Positions 43,425 to 52,356 of a DNA stretch of 56,495 bases are shown here, in pieces. The stretch is from assembly GCA_018812945.1 (NCBI GenBank), contig JAHJCM010000107.1:1-56495 (forward strand). Reading direction: 5' to 3'. Under the pieces are notes generated by a model. It had not been told where the DNA came from. It was given only the letters and a program-made list of their open reading frames with translations, and did not search any database. A program made the position numbers and the translations under genes. The stretch's first letter is position 1. Each line of letters opens with the position of its first letter. Source of the DNA: Gammaproteobacteria bacterium (lineage in GTDB: Bacteria > Pseudomonadota > Gammaproteobacteria > Burkholderiales > Burkholderiaceae_B).

Positions 43425-44299
43425 TCCACACTCATTTGCAGAAAAGCCTTGTTCGCCGCAAAACAATTCAAACGGACCACCTCTTCGCTTTGGCGGTTTA
43501 CCTGGCAGCAGCCTGTGTAGCCGGAGCGTTTTGCTGGATTGTGTTTGATTTGCTACTTAACGGTATTGGCAAGTTGTCGTGGGCATTTCTCACCGAGCTT
43601 CCAGTTAGCTCCGGCCGCAAAGGTGGCATATCCAGTGTATTGGTTTCTACCGTCATGATCTTGCTGGTCACCATTATTGCTGCAGTGCCTGTGGCCTTTG
43701 CAACAGCAATCTGGTTGTCGGAGTTCACCCGGAATGGAGGACGACTGGTCATCATCGTTCGTTTGTCACTGGATATTCTGGCAGGTGTTCCTTCCATCGT
43801 ATTCGGTTTGTTTGGTGCTGCGTTCTTCTGTGTTTTTTTGGGCCTGGGATATTCCATACTTGCCGGAGGACTCACATTGGCATGCATGGTTTTGCCCATC
43901 CTGATCCGAACCACCGAAGCAGGTCTGACCGCGGTGAATAACGGTTGGCGGCAGGGGGCAGCCGCTTTGGGATTGACGAAGTCTGCCGCCTTGTGGCAAA
44001 TCCTGTTGCCTGCCGCAGCCCCCTCGATTGCGGCTGGCATGGTGTTGGGTGTGGGCCGTGCAATGGCAGAAACTGCCGCATTGATTTTTACGAGCGGCTA
44101 CGTTGATCGCATGCCTGGAAGTATTTTTGATTCAGGCCGGGCCCTCGCGATTCATATCTTCGATTTGTCGATGAACGTACCAGGTGGAGACAAAGCCGCT
44201 TATGCGAGTGCGCTGGTTTTGATCATGGCAATTGCCGTCGTCAATTTGTTCGCCTTGAGATTGTCTGACAAGTTGCTGGCAAGCAGGATCTTTACATGA
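43421..44299 (+). CDS. pstA: Phosphate ABC transporter permease PstA
   Basis: A 292-residue inner-membrane permease with six predicted helices and the loop EAGLTAVNNGWRQGAAALGL, then VGRAMAETAALIFTSG. ATGA overlap with both neighbours signals one tightly coupled transcript. The N-terminal region has a hydrophilic start (KKSLVRRKTIQTDH-like) and then the first helix. Confidence 0.87.
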   Translation: MIHTHLQKSLVRRKTIQTDHLFALAVYLAAACVAGAFCWIVFDLLLNGIGKLSWAFLTELPVSSGRKGGISSVLVSTVMILLVTIIAAVPVAFATAIWLSEFTRNGGRLVIIVRLSLDILAGVPSIVFGLFGAAFFCVFLGLGYSILAGGLTLACMVLPILIRTTEAGLTAVNNGWRQGAAALGLTKSAALWQILLPAAAPSIAAGMVLGVGRAMAETAALIFTSGYVDRMPGSIFDSGRALAIHIFDLSMNVPGGDKAAYASALVLIMAIAVVNLFALRLSDKLLASRIFT

Positions 44300-45171
44300 A
44301 TCAACCAGATTTGAACAACAGCTTTCCAACAAGGAATGGGATGGACGCTCCAGCTACAATTTACACACTGGGTGACCTTCAACAGGGGCCTCCCTGCTGT
44401 ATTCCCACCCCCATTCTGGACATACAGGATTTACGGGTGGCCTACAACGGCGTAGTGGCTCTGGATGATTTGAGCCTTCAGATCAACAAAAACTGCATCA
44501 CCGCCTTGATCGGCCCTTCGGGTTGTGGGAAGACGAGTTTTCTGTCAACGCTTAACAGGCTGACCGATCTGGTGCCCAACGCTGCAATAAGGGGCAAAAT
44601 TTATTTCGAGGGTCAGGACATTCACGACAAACAGATCGATGTTCGTGTATTGAGAACTCACATTGGAATGATTTTTCAGCGTCCGAATCCTTTTCCTCTC
44701 AGCATTCGCCGTAATCTGGAAATGCCCTTGAGAGAGCATGGGGTGAAAGCACGCCACAGCCTGGATCAGCGTATCGAAAATGCGTTGCGAAATGTGGGCT
44801 TGTGGGATGAAGTGAAAGATCGGTTGGATCAGTCGGCACTGGGTCTGTCAGGTGGTCAGCAGCAACGGTTGTGCATTGCACGTGCCTTAGTTTTGGAGCC
44901 CAAGGTCTTGTTGATGGATGAACCTTGCAGTGCACTGGACCCGATCTCCTCTGCAGTCGTGGAAGACCTGATTCTCCGTTTGAAGGGGAAATACACGGTG
45001 GTCATCGTCACGCACAATCTGGCTCAAGCCAAGCGGATTGCCAATTACGCTGCTTTTTTCTGGATGAAGGAACGTGTTGGAAAGCTGATTGAATACGGAC
45101 AGTGCAGGCAGTTGTTCGAAGCACCGAGCCATGAGTTGACTGCAGCTTACATTGCTGGGGTGCGTGGTTAG
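44296..45171 (+). CDS. pstB: Phosphate ABC transporter ATPase PstB with N-terminal extension
   Basis: A 291-residue ATPase. Walker A GPSGCGKT (73-80), Q-loop FQRPNPFPLSI, signature LSGGQQQR, Walker B VLLMDEPCSALDP and the switch His THNLAQAKR are intact. About 40 residues precede the normal PstB start and contain a Cys pair (PPCCIP), an unusual addition. No phoU follows, and the region after it holds IS-like repeats. Couples ATP hydrolysis to PstCA transport. Confidence 0.9.
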   Translation: MNQPDLNNSFPTRNGMDAPATIYTLGDLQQGPPCCIPTPILDIQDLRVAYNGVVALDDLSLQINKNCITALIGPSGCGKTSFLSTLNRLTDLVPNAAIRGKIYFEGQDIHDKQIDVRVLRTHIGMIFQRPNPFPLSIRRNLEMPLREHGVKARHSLDQRIENALRNVGLWDEVKDRLDQSALGLSGGQQQRLCIARALVLEPKVLLMDEPCSALDPISSAVVEDLILRLKGKYTVVIVTHNLAQAKRIANYAAFFWMKERVGKLIEYGQCRQLFEAPSHELTAAYIAGVRG

Positions 45172-45286
45172 ATATTCTTTTTCGGCACGATTCTGAAATT
45201 CCGAAACATATGTTGGATACTTTTCGTTTGGAGCGGTCGCGAAAAAATTATGGTGGGCTAGGGTCTCTCGGGCTGGGTTAGCCACC
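45172..45286. other. Interval between pstB and the IS-like repeat
   Basis: Short non-coding interval downstream of pstB. No obvious terminator is visible. Confidence 0.4.
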
Positions 45287-45412
45287 TGAATGGCCCCGCT
45301 TTCCCTAGGCACTTTTTATCCTCACATTGAACTATCCGCCTTCAGTCCGGAAGTCTTTGAAGCTGATTCAAAATGAGGCTCCAGTTTGTCAATGAAAGCC
45401 GGGGTAGTCCAG
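45287..45412. repeat. IS-like repeat, long copy
   Basis: Contains CCTGAATGGCCCCG and, after about 90 bases, TTGTCAATGAAAGCCGGGGT plus AGTCCA. Both parts are joined in the copy at 39515-39555. It lies upstream of the recombinase trio and could be a terminal inverted-repeat region of an element that once brought it in. Confidence 0.5.
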
Positions 45413-45534
45413 TGACGGCTTACTAAATAGAGTTCACAGCCGAAAGCCCCAAAAAAAGGCCGTTTCTCCGAAAACTTTTTTTCGCGACTGTGAAAACATT
45501 CCCTATAACGACCTTCGGGCAATGGGGAATGCAA

Positions 45535-47481
45535 ATGGAAAATTCAAAAGTTTTCACAGACGAATCGATCGAACAAATCATCGCTGATCATGACCTCTCG
45601 AGGTTCATCAAAGTGTTTGGTTTGGCACATTGCGCGGCAGATCTTGACCGTGCAGTCCACAACCTGATTGATGCTTTCGAGCTAGTGGCGAGCAAACGCT
45701 TAGATTTTCCAAAGCTTGTTGAGGCAAGCTTTGTTCTCACTAAGATCAAGCAACGTCTGGAATGCCTTCCGTCGAAGGACTTGGATGTCAAACTTGTTCC
45801 AGGGCAAGGGCCGTTGTCATGCTTAATGGCGTATGGCCGGGTAATTGATTCTCAGAAGTTAGATCTCGCGCTGGTGTTAACAGCGATGTACCTTGGAGAC
45901 TATCACCCTAAAACGCTGATTCAAATTCTAAGCAAACATGTAAAACGAGACCCCCTCGAAGGTCTTTCGTTTAGTGGTGATTTCCAGGTTGAAAATGCCT
46001 TAAAAAGAGCCACTTCCCAATCTGCAAAGGTATTGGAACTTTTGATTGAAGGCTCGGTGCGATCACCGCTTGATCGCTTGCAGGCTTATCAAACGCGTAT
46101 GCATGACGAGCACGACCTGCAAAAAAGAAGAGTGCTACTCACCCACGCGCGCTTTTCGCAAGAGACATTGATTGAAGTCAGCGCGCAAGTTCAGGAACGT
46201 GCCAGGCAGGGCGATGGTCCATCAATTTGTGAGCTCTTGTCGCTACATATTAATTGCCCACCCGGTCTCACCGTGGCTTTACCGTGTTGGCCTGAGCCCG
46301 GCGCTTTTCACTGGCTATCTGTTCGAGAGTCACTCATCTATACGAATCGGTCATTGTTCATGCCCAAGGGGCGCGTGGATGCTGACTCAAACCGGAAAGC
46401 AGACGAATGGTACTTGGCAAAGCCGATTGCTCAAGTACTGAAAAATCCACTTGAGCTTGCGTTGGCACGAAATCCTGGTGCAAAAAATCTTGGCGAATTG
46501 ATTGGGGTTTCGCAAAGTGACATTAATCGAGAGCACCCTGAAATAACAGATCTGCGCAATCGATTGTCCATTGAAGCTGCACACAGGTGTGGTGATGATG
46601 TGCTGGCTGCATTCGCATTCAGCGATCCACGCTTGTTGTCGCGTGGACCTGCTTATTACAGAAAAGTAAAACAGAGGGATGCGGCAACATTGTTCTCTTC
46701 GGTATTCGCGTCGTTTGGGATACCAACAGTATCCATTGATGTAGGTTTCACCCGAGGATTTGGTTCGCTTGCCCAAGTTAAGAAAGAGCACGTAGCTCAA
46801 GCCTGGGTTGCCTTAACAACACAAGTCGTAGCGCTAAGACCCACCAAGAATGCAAAGTGGTTTGAGCTTGCGACGTTTCACAACGCATTCGCGATTGCGA
46901 CTGCATTCATGTGTTCAATAGCATTGGCGCTGCGTCCCGCGCAAAGTTATCCACTCAAGCGTTGCTCAATTGGGACCGATTTCGTGGTGTTTAACGACAA
47001 AGACAGCCATCAGGTGACCGAATTTGTGGAGGTCCCGTTTGGTCAAATTGTAAAAACCCAGCTGGATTTTTATGTCGAACATCTTGTGCAACTTCGCAGT
47101 AGCGCTCGAGCCTTGGAATGCTCTGAGAAAATCCCTAACAACATTACGAAAGTTTTAGATGTGGCTTCTGGTGAGCCCCTGTTGTTTCGCATAACCCGAA
47201 ATGGGCTCAGCCAGTTGGGATCAACACACCTTTCTGATGCGCTTAAGCAATGTGGATTTGATTTGCCACCGAATTTCGGTCGCCACTTGGCTCAGTCTCA
47301 TCTTTGCAACCTAAGAAGGGTGGAGATCAATCGACTTTCGCGACACGGATCGATCTTTCAATCCAGCAATAACATGGGAGTTGACCTTTCCCCCGAACAA
47401 TCGGCAACAGGTGTAGTTCGTGGCACCGAAGACTTATTAAGGCAGCTAAACATACTCCCATTGTCGGGTCTTCGAGGTTGA
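45535..47481 (+). CDS. Large tyrosine-recombinase-like protein A (Tyr-less), first of a three-gene module
   Basis: From the ATG at 45535, with GGGGA 6 bases upstream, this is a 648-residue protein; a GTG at 45490 would lengthen it by 15. The N-terminal 450 residues are unrecognised. The C-terminal part resembles the catalytic domain of tyrosine recombinases: ALALRPAQ (Arg467) and NDKDSH (Lys489), FGRHLAQSHL (Arg583, His584) and LSRHGS (His604). No tyrosine follows the last histidine, so the nucleophile is missing. It may be a catalytically inactive partner. Its stop overlaps the next start region, consistent with coupling. I know of recombinase trios (RitABC, Tn554 TnpABC) but this is much larger. 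Confidence 0.65.
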   Translation: MENSKVFTDESIEQIIADHDLSRFIKVFGLAHCAADLDRAVHNLIDAFELVASKRLDFPKLVEASFVLTKIKQRLECLPSKDLDVKLVPGQGPLSCLMAYGRVIDSQKLDLALVLTAMYLGDYHPKTLIQILSKHVKRDPLEGLSFSGDFQVENALKRATSQSAKVLELLIEGSVRSPLDRLQAYQTRMHDEHDLQKRRVLLTHARFSQETLIEVSAQVQERARQGDGPSICELLSLHINCPPGLTVALPCWPEPGAFHWLSVRESLIYTNRSLFMPKGRVDADSNRKADEWYLAKPIAQVLKNPLELALARNPGAKNLGELIGVSQSDINREHPEITDLRNRLSIEAAHRCGDDVLAAFAFSDPRLLSRGPAYYRKVKQRDAATLFSSVFASFGIPTVSIDVGFTRGFGSLAQVKKEHVAQAWVALTTQVVALRPTKNAKWFELATFHNAFAIATAFMCSIALALRPAQSYPLKRCSIGTDFVVFNDKDSHQVTEFVEVPFGQIVKTQLDFYVEHLVQLRSSARALECSEKIPNNITKVLDVASGEPLLFRITRNGLSQLGSTHLSDALKQCGFDLPPNFGRHLAQSHLCNLRRVEINRLSRHGSIFQSSNNMGVDLSPEQSATGVVRGTEDLLRQLNILPLSGLRG

Positions 47482-47489
47482 GGGTTGCG

Positions 47490-50189
47490 ATGAGTCGCTT
47501 GATTAAATTCAGTAAGGGTGACCGAAGAACGACCTTAGTCGATGACTATTTCTACGCATCTATAAATGTCTTACGCGACCTGATTGTTAGCATCAGACCC
47601 GATAAAGCATTCGTTGGGAAAATGTTTATTGATAGATGGAAACGCCTTCAGACCAAGGAACTTCAGGTCCTAAATATTCCTGAGCGATTACTGGTAAGCC
47701 TAGTCGTCAATGACCTGGTTCTGCGGCTTGATCTACTTGAAGCAGTGGTCCATACGATCGCGGCAAATTCCGTGGATAAATTCGCTGTTGAAGGCCACGT
47801 GTCTGTGGTGCTCGAAGACGGATCAATGATGAACGTTTTAATAAGTGCTGCCACAAGTCGTCTGATCACCAAGTACTACGATGATCTTGGCGTTAATGAA
47901 CTTGATGTCGAGAAAACACTGGCCCAGATTGATAAATGGTTCTGGGGTGAGGAGAGCACTGAAAGTTTTGTAGGTGGGTTTGCGCTAGTAACAAAGCAGT
48001 ATTTACCCCCCGTGGTGTTCGCGTCAGTTGCCGGGTTCTTGGAATACGAATCGTTAGAAGAACGAGTGTTTAAAAGGGCTAATGGTCTTGAATATACATT
48101 TCAAGCCGATGTAGATGAAATCAATGATTACCCAGCTTTGGGAGAACGAGGCCGTCAGATCGAGAATTCTGACTGGTGGTTTGCCAAGCAGATTCAAGAT
48201 CGGCTTAAGGACGTGACGAAGGGTTTTGCGTCCAAGAACTCAATTCTGATTCAAATCGATACCGATGTTATACGACTTGTGGATCCGGATACCGTTGGCT
48301 ATATGTATCTCGACTGGGTTCGTTATTTGATCGTTTATGGTTCAAGGCACAAGTCAATACTCAAACCGAGCACTATCGAACAGTACGCGCGACTTGTTTT
48401 TCGCCATTTGTTCGAAAGCCTAAGTCCCCATTTATCTGTCTTCGACTTTATCACTCAACACTTAAAAGCCCTAGAACTCCCTGTTATTTCCGGCGTTGCT
48501 GGTTCATCAGCTCCACAGCTTAATGCAGGAATAGATGTCCTCAAAGCGTACTTGTCGGATGTTTATTCTATTGAAACGGACATAGCCCACATGCAAAGCT
48601 ACAAGGGGATGATTGAGGCGGAACTCATTTGGCCAAGTGAAATTCTGGATGCGATCCGACAGGCCCGAGCGATCCCTGATCGAACTCTTTCGGTGAATTG
48701 CTCAGTAGCCTTCATTTTAGCGACCTTGGTGAGACTACGTATCGGTGAGCTATTACGACTCGAGATTGGGGATTTTCAGATATCAGAGCTCGAGCAATCA
48801 TTGTTGGTGAATATCCGACACAGTAAATCCGAAGCTGGCGAGCGCACCGTACGTATTCCCTTAGATCGAGCACGGCAACTTGAGCAATTCTTGACGTATC
48901 GGATCAGCATTGACCGAGCAGACTCCAAAGCATCTTTATGGGGAAATTATGAAACTGAAGATGTGTATCGCAGATCAACGTTCCTCTCCACTCTGAACGG
49001 AATTCTCAAGCAAGTAACTCATGAACCAGCGGCGCGTTTTCATTGGCTCTCGCACGCAAAAGCGACCTCCGAGTTTTGGCAACTTTTTAGCGGCCGTTCA
49101 CAATATCTACAACATCCCAATCCAGTTTTTGCAATCGTGGCAGATCTAGGTCATTTGAGTTATTGCACATCCTGGTCAACGTACACACATTGCGTTGATC
49201 ATTTAATCGCCCTTGCTGCGAGAAATTTATGGGGATCAATCCCGCGCGATTACCTGCCATCGTGGGACTTCCGGGTATGGTTGAGTGCTGCAAGCATTAA
49301 CACCTACAAATCCGCAGTTCGGCGCGGGAATTCCCGAGACCTATCCACCGGTCAATCTCATTCGAGGCTGATTTACAGGAACCATGCGAAAGAAACTTCA
49401 CCGCCTTTCGATCAATCCTTAATTCAATTTCCAAATTTTGACGAAATCTGGTCAGTGAGCAAAACGACAGCGGATTTGAAACCTGTAGATATTTTTAAGA
49501 TTGCGTGCGCCCTTACACACGTCGATGGGATTGATCCGGCACGACTCATGCAGCAGTCCGGGATTGATAACAAAACTTGGAATCAGATTTATTGGGTCCT
49601 TGGGCAGTACGGTCGATTTGAATCGGTGGATGTATTTGAACCAGATGTTCTGCGTTTCTTCTCGCAGTTGCAAAAAGCGTTCAGTCATGGTTTTCGTCGC
49701 ACGACTGAAGCTATGTTGCTTGCGCTGGCTTCTAGTGCTTTCAACAGGCAAGAAGACTATTTTTATCTGCGTGAAATTTTTACATCAAGGAACCTTGTTG
49801 TTCCACCAAATGATCCACGTTTCAAAAAGCTCATCACTTTTCTGAAAACTTCAGGAGTAGAACCCGAGCAATGCAGTTTTGAGGTCGGAGTACTTGTAAA
49901 TCAAAGTGGCAGTGATCAGCTAATCAATCTATTCAAATATACCTATCTCCGCGCACCACGAGTGAGCTATTGCAAAGGCAGTGGAAGAAAGCAGGTGAGA
50001 CTACATGTCTTCAAACCAGATTTGCGATCAACGTCAAAAACGTTCAACAGCGAAAACAAAGCGCTGGTTAGGGGTGTAACCGCAAGAGAATCAAGGCCCG
50101 GCAACAGGGCGGCGATTGGAATTTGCGTGCAGGCGGCTCTTTTTTGTCAGGTAGTTGTTTGGGATATTCACCAAAGGGGGAAGTTATGA
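47490..50189 (+). CDS. Very large tyrosine-recombinase-like protein B, second of the module
   Basis: This 899-residue protein has an unrecognised N-terminal 270 residues, then a SAM-like/core-binding region (KPSTIEQYARLVFRHLFESL) and a recombinase catalytic domain: LRIGELLRLEIGD (Arg417), HSKSEAGERTVRIPL (Lys446), FHWLSHAKAT (His518), DLGHLSY (His555) and STYTH (Tyr565). The usual arginine of the HxxR motif appears replaced by serine (Ser521). About 310 further residues follow the tyrosine, which is exceptional. The ATG 47490 has GAGGG 6 bases upstream and the stop overlaps the third gene by 4 bases. Confidence 0.7.
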   Translation: MSRLIKFSKGDRRTTLVDDYFYASINVLRDLIVSIRPDKAFVGKMFIDRWKRLQTKELQVLNIPERLLVSLVVNDLVLRLDLLEAVVHTIAANSVDKFAVEGHVSVVLEDGSMMNVLISAATSRLITKYYDDLGVNELDVEKTLAQIDKWFWGEESTESFVGGFALVTKQYLPPVVFASVAGFLEYESLEERVFKRANGLEYTFQADVDEINDYPALGERGRQIENSDWWFAKQIQDRLKDVTKGFASKNSILIQIDTDVIRLVDPDTVGYMYLDWVRYLIVYGSRHKSILKPSTIEQYARLVFRHLFESLSPHLSVFDFITQHLKALELPVISGVAGSSAPQLNAGIDVLKAYLSDVYSIETDIAHMQSYKGMIEAELIWPSEILDAIRQARAIPDRTLSVNCSVAFILATLVRLRIGELLRLEIGDFQISELEQSLLVNIRHSKSEAGERTVRIPLDRARQLEQFLTYRISIDRADSKASLWGNYETEDVYRRSTFLSTLNGILKQVTHEPAARFHWLSHAKATSEFWQLFSGRSQYLQHPNPVFAIVADLGHLSYCTSWSTYTHCVDHLIALAARNLWGSIPRDYLPSWDFRVWLSAASINTYKSAVRRGNSRDLSTGQSHSRLIYRNHAKETSPPFDQSLIQFPNFDEIWSVSKTTADLKPVDIFKIACALTHVDGIDPARLMQQSGIDNKTWNQIYWVLGQYGRFESVDVFEPDVLRFFSQLQKAFSHGFRRTTEAMLLALASSAFNRQEDYFYLREIFTSRNLVVPPNDPRFKKLITFLKTSGVEPEQCSFEVGVLVNQSGSDQLINLFKYTYLRAPRVSYCKGSGRKQVRLHVFKPDLRSTSKTFNSENKALVRGVTARESRPGNRAAIGICVQAALFCQVVVWDIHQRGKL

Positions 50190-50983
50190 GGCGTTCGATT
50201 GAAAAAATTGCGATTCCGCTGGATTGGCTTTGGCCATTGAAGGTAGGTAAGTTTATTCAGGAATTACATGGTCGTGATTTTGACGAAATTGATCGAAAGG
50301 TACGCGCTGTGCTGTCACCCGTTTTTGCGCTGATACCTGAGCTTACAATTTCTGGTGCCTTGGAGCATCGATTAAATCCTAGTACGCATCGGGAGGAGGT
50401 TTTTTACCAACCTGTCCTCATTTCCTCTCGGCAACTTCAGTTGCCATTCGACGCCCATCGCGCAATAAAATTTGAGGCAATTTTAAAAAGCTGTCTTGAG
50501 GAGTTCGCGAGGCTTCCGATGATGCTTGAAACGCTGCTACAGGCCCAGCAACTCAAGCCGCTTAAATCCTTATCGCCGCAAGAGTATCAAGCGGTTTCTA
50601 TTCTGCGCGCCTTGCTTGATTCACACCTGACGAAGGAATCCCTAGCAAACAACCACGGCGTGAATCTTAATGGGCAAAAAGGTCCTGATACAGAACATCG
50701 GCTTAGTTTTCGGGCGACAGTAAGATTCAAAGGTCGTCAATGTGTTGTCCTTGAGTCGGTGCGCTGGAACAAAACGAATCCAGTAAGAGTGAATCAACGT
50801 GGATTTAAGTTGACGTTTCGGCCAACATACCTTTTCGACGATGATCATAATTACCTCGATCGATTCGAAAAGCTGCTGCGCAGTGGGCAGCCTGCTCAAT
50901 TTATTTGTAGAGCTACCCTCAAAGAACGAAATGGAAAGCTAAAGGTGGACAGTGCAGCAATCGAGCAGCTAATTGATGAATGA
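50186..50983 (+). CDS. Unrecognised protein C, third of the recombinase module
   Basis: From ATG 50186 (AGGGGGAAG upstream), 265 residues. Contains IPLDWLWPLKVGKFIQELHG at the start, a helical middle (SLSPQEYQAVSILRALLDSH) and a conserved-looking basic patch RLSFRATVRFKGRQCVVL, with a late DDDHNYLDRFEKLL. I recognise no family. Overlap with the giant recombinase (ATGA) implies that it is part of the same machine, possibly a DNA-binding or directionality factor, which is inference. Six bases later is the convergent 113-aa gene. Confidence 0.65.
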   Translation: MRRSIEKIAIPLDWLWPLKVGKFIQELHGRDFDEIDRKVRAVLSPVFALIPELTISGALEHRLNPSTHREEVFYQPVLISSRQLQLPFDAHRAIKFEAILKSCLEEFARLPMMLETLLQAQQLKPLKSLSPQEYQAVSILRALLDSHLTKESLANNHGVNLNGQKGPDTEHRLSFRATVRFKGRQCVVLESVRWNKTNPVRVNQRGFKLTFRPTYLFDDDHNYLDRFEKLLRSGQPAQFICRATLKERNGKLKVDSAAIEQLIDE

Positions 50984-50989
50984 GACAGT

Positions 50990-51331
50990 CTACGCATCCA
51001 TCAATCGCTGGGTGTGATGCGTCTGCACCTCCTCATTTCTCACGACATGCCAAGTTGAGGACACCTTCGATGGTGTTAACTTCCATTCCTGCACATAGGC
51101 TCGGCCCTCGACCGTCTCGAAGCCGAGAAACACGATTTCATCAGCATTGAATTTCATCAATTTTGCTTCATAAAGGCCTGGTGCTCGACTCACCCCGCCG
51201 TAGTAGGAATTCACGCTCAAAGACATGAACTTGCCGTCGTGGTTGCTTTTGATCACCCCATCATCATGAATTACCGGGGGTGATTCCAAGCGTTTGCCGC
51301 GTTCGCGAAGCAGAGTGAGGTTAAAGAGCAT
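50990..51331 (-). CDS. Unrecognised 113-aa protein
   Basis: A small soluble protein with MLFNLTLLRERGKRLESPPV, then SVNSYYGGVSRAPGLYEAKL and EIVFLGFETVEGRAYVQEWK, mostly beta by appearance. No family recognised. It lies between the recombinase module (convergent) and the integrase operon, whose terminator stands just upstream of it. Probably an accessory island gene with its own promoter near 51340. Confidence 0.6.
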   Translation of the reverse strand: MLFNLTLLRERGKRLESPPVIHDDGVIKSNHDGKFMSLSVNSYYGGVSRAPGLYEAKLMKFNADEIVFLGFETVEGRAYVQEWKLTPSKVSSTWHVVRNEEVQTHHTQRLMDA

Positions 51332-51450
51332 AATTAATTGCTGTATATAAAAACAGTATTTATATTATGCGATCTGCTTTTCATCGTCCATCAGAAAATT
51401 ACCGAGTCTGCCCAACAGAGCTTTGTAACCTATCCCCGATTCCGTTTTTA

Positions 51451-51491
51451 CAAAGAAAAAATCCACACAGGAAAAGTGTTTCCCGTGTGGA
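51451..51491 (-). terminator. Terminator of the integrase operon
   Basis: A 13-bp stem (TCCACACAGGAAA with TTTCCCGTGTGGA, one mismatch) and a 4-base loop, followed on the minus strand by TTTTTTCTTTG. It is 35 bases after the stop of the 276-aa gene. Confidence 0.85.
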
Positions 51492-51525
51492 ACATCAAGC
51501 ACTGACAGCACTTTGTTTTGGCTGC

Positions 51526-52356
51526 TTAGTAATCCCTGTGTCGGTCAAGTGCAGCCACCAGAAAGTACTTTTCATTGGTTCGAATGAAGTCTGGAACCTT
51601 CTGAAAACCGTGCTCCTCGAGGATCTGTCCAACCAACAACATCAGCTCCCGCGCGTCTTCTAACAATTCCTCATCACCAGGATGCAGCTTGCTGAACTCC
51701 CAAAACCCAGAGAAAGAGGCTCGAACACCTTCAGGCCAACCAGTACAAGAGTTTCGGTTGGCTTTGCAAAACGTATGCAAAAAGGCCGCGATTGGCGTGC
51801 AGTGGATTAACTGCGATTCCACTGAAATCTCGTCATCGTCTGACGCCATCCGAGAGGGCGCCCGTTTCGGATGTTTTTCACTGGTTTCGCTAATTAACTG
51901 AAGCAAGCCCGCATGAGCGAGAGAGGATACAAAAAGATCCGGTCTTAAATGAATGACCCGTGTGACGACCTCTTTCAACTCTGCTGGAAGATGCGAGTAG
52001 GCCCAGACCAACACTCCCTTGGTCTTTTGCTGCTCCTTAGTTCTTGCGGGCAAGAAATCAAAAGGATTGTGTTCGATACCGAAGTGGGTTTCATTGAAAA
52101 TTGCCTCGGTGTCGCACACCTGATCAACGTGACGTTTCTTGCCCAAAGGGTGAATCAGTACGAATCGTCCCACTTCTATCCTTTTTGCGGGTACCAAGGT
52201 GTACACATGAAAATAATGAACGTGCCAAGAATCGTAGATTTCAGTTTGCAAGCAATAGCTAACTTGGCCATCGTGTTCAAACTCACTTACCCATGATCCC
52301 GTGACAATCCCCTGCACTGCGGTGGTTGTTTCACCAAAAAAACTGGACTTACCCAT
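51526..52356 (-). CDS. Unrecognised 276-aa protein co-transcribed with integrase
   Basis: A soluble protein: N-terminal beta-rich part with VTGSWVSEFEHDGQVSYCLQ and HVHYFHVYTLVPAKRIEVGR, a central acidic helix SRMASDDDEISVESQLIHCT, and a C-terminal helical part with ELLEDARELMLLVGQILEEH. I recognise no family. It overlaps the integrase stop by 8 bases, so it belongs to the same transcript. It may be a cargo or an accessory function of the island. Confidence 0.6.
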   Translation of the reverse strand: MGKSSFFGETTTAVQGIVTGSWVSEFEHDGQVSYCLQTEIYDSWHVHYFHVYTLVPAKRIEVGRFVLIHPLGKKRHVDQVCDTEAIFNETHFGIEHNPFDFLPARTKEQQKTKGVLVWAYSHLPAELKEVVTRVIHLRPDLFVSSLAHAGLLQLISETSEKHPKRAPSRMASDDDEISVESQLIHCTPIAAFLHTFCKANRNSCTGWPEGVRASFSGFWEFSKLHPGDEELLEDARELMLLVGQILEEHGFQKVPDFIRTNEKYFLVAALDRHRDY

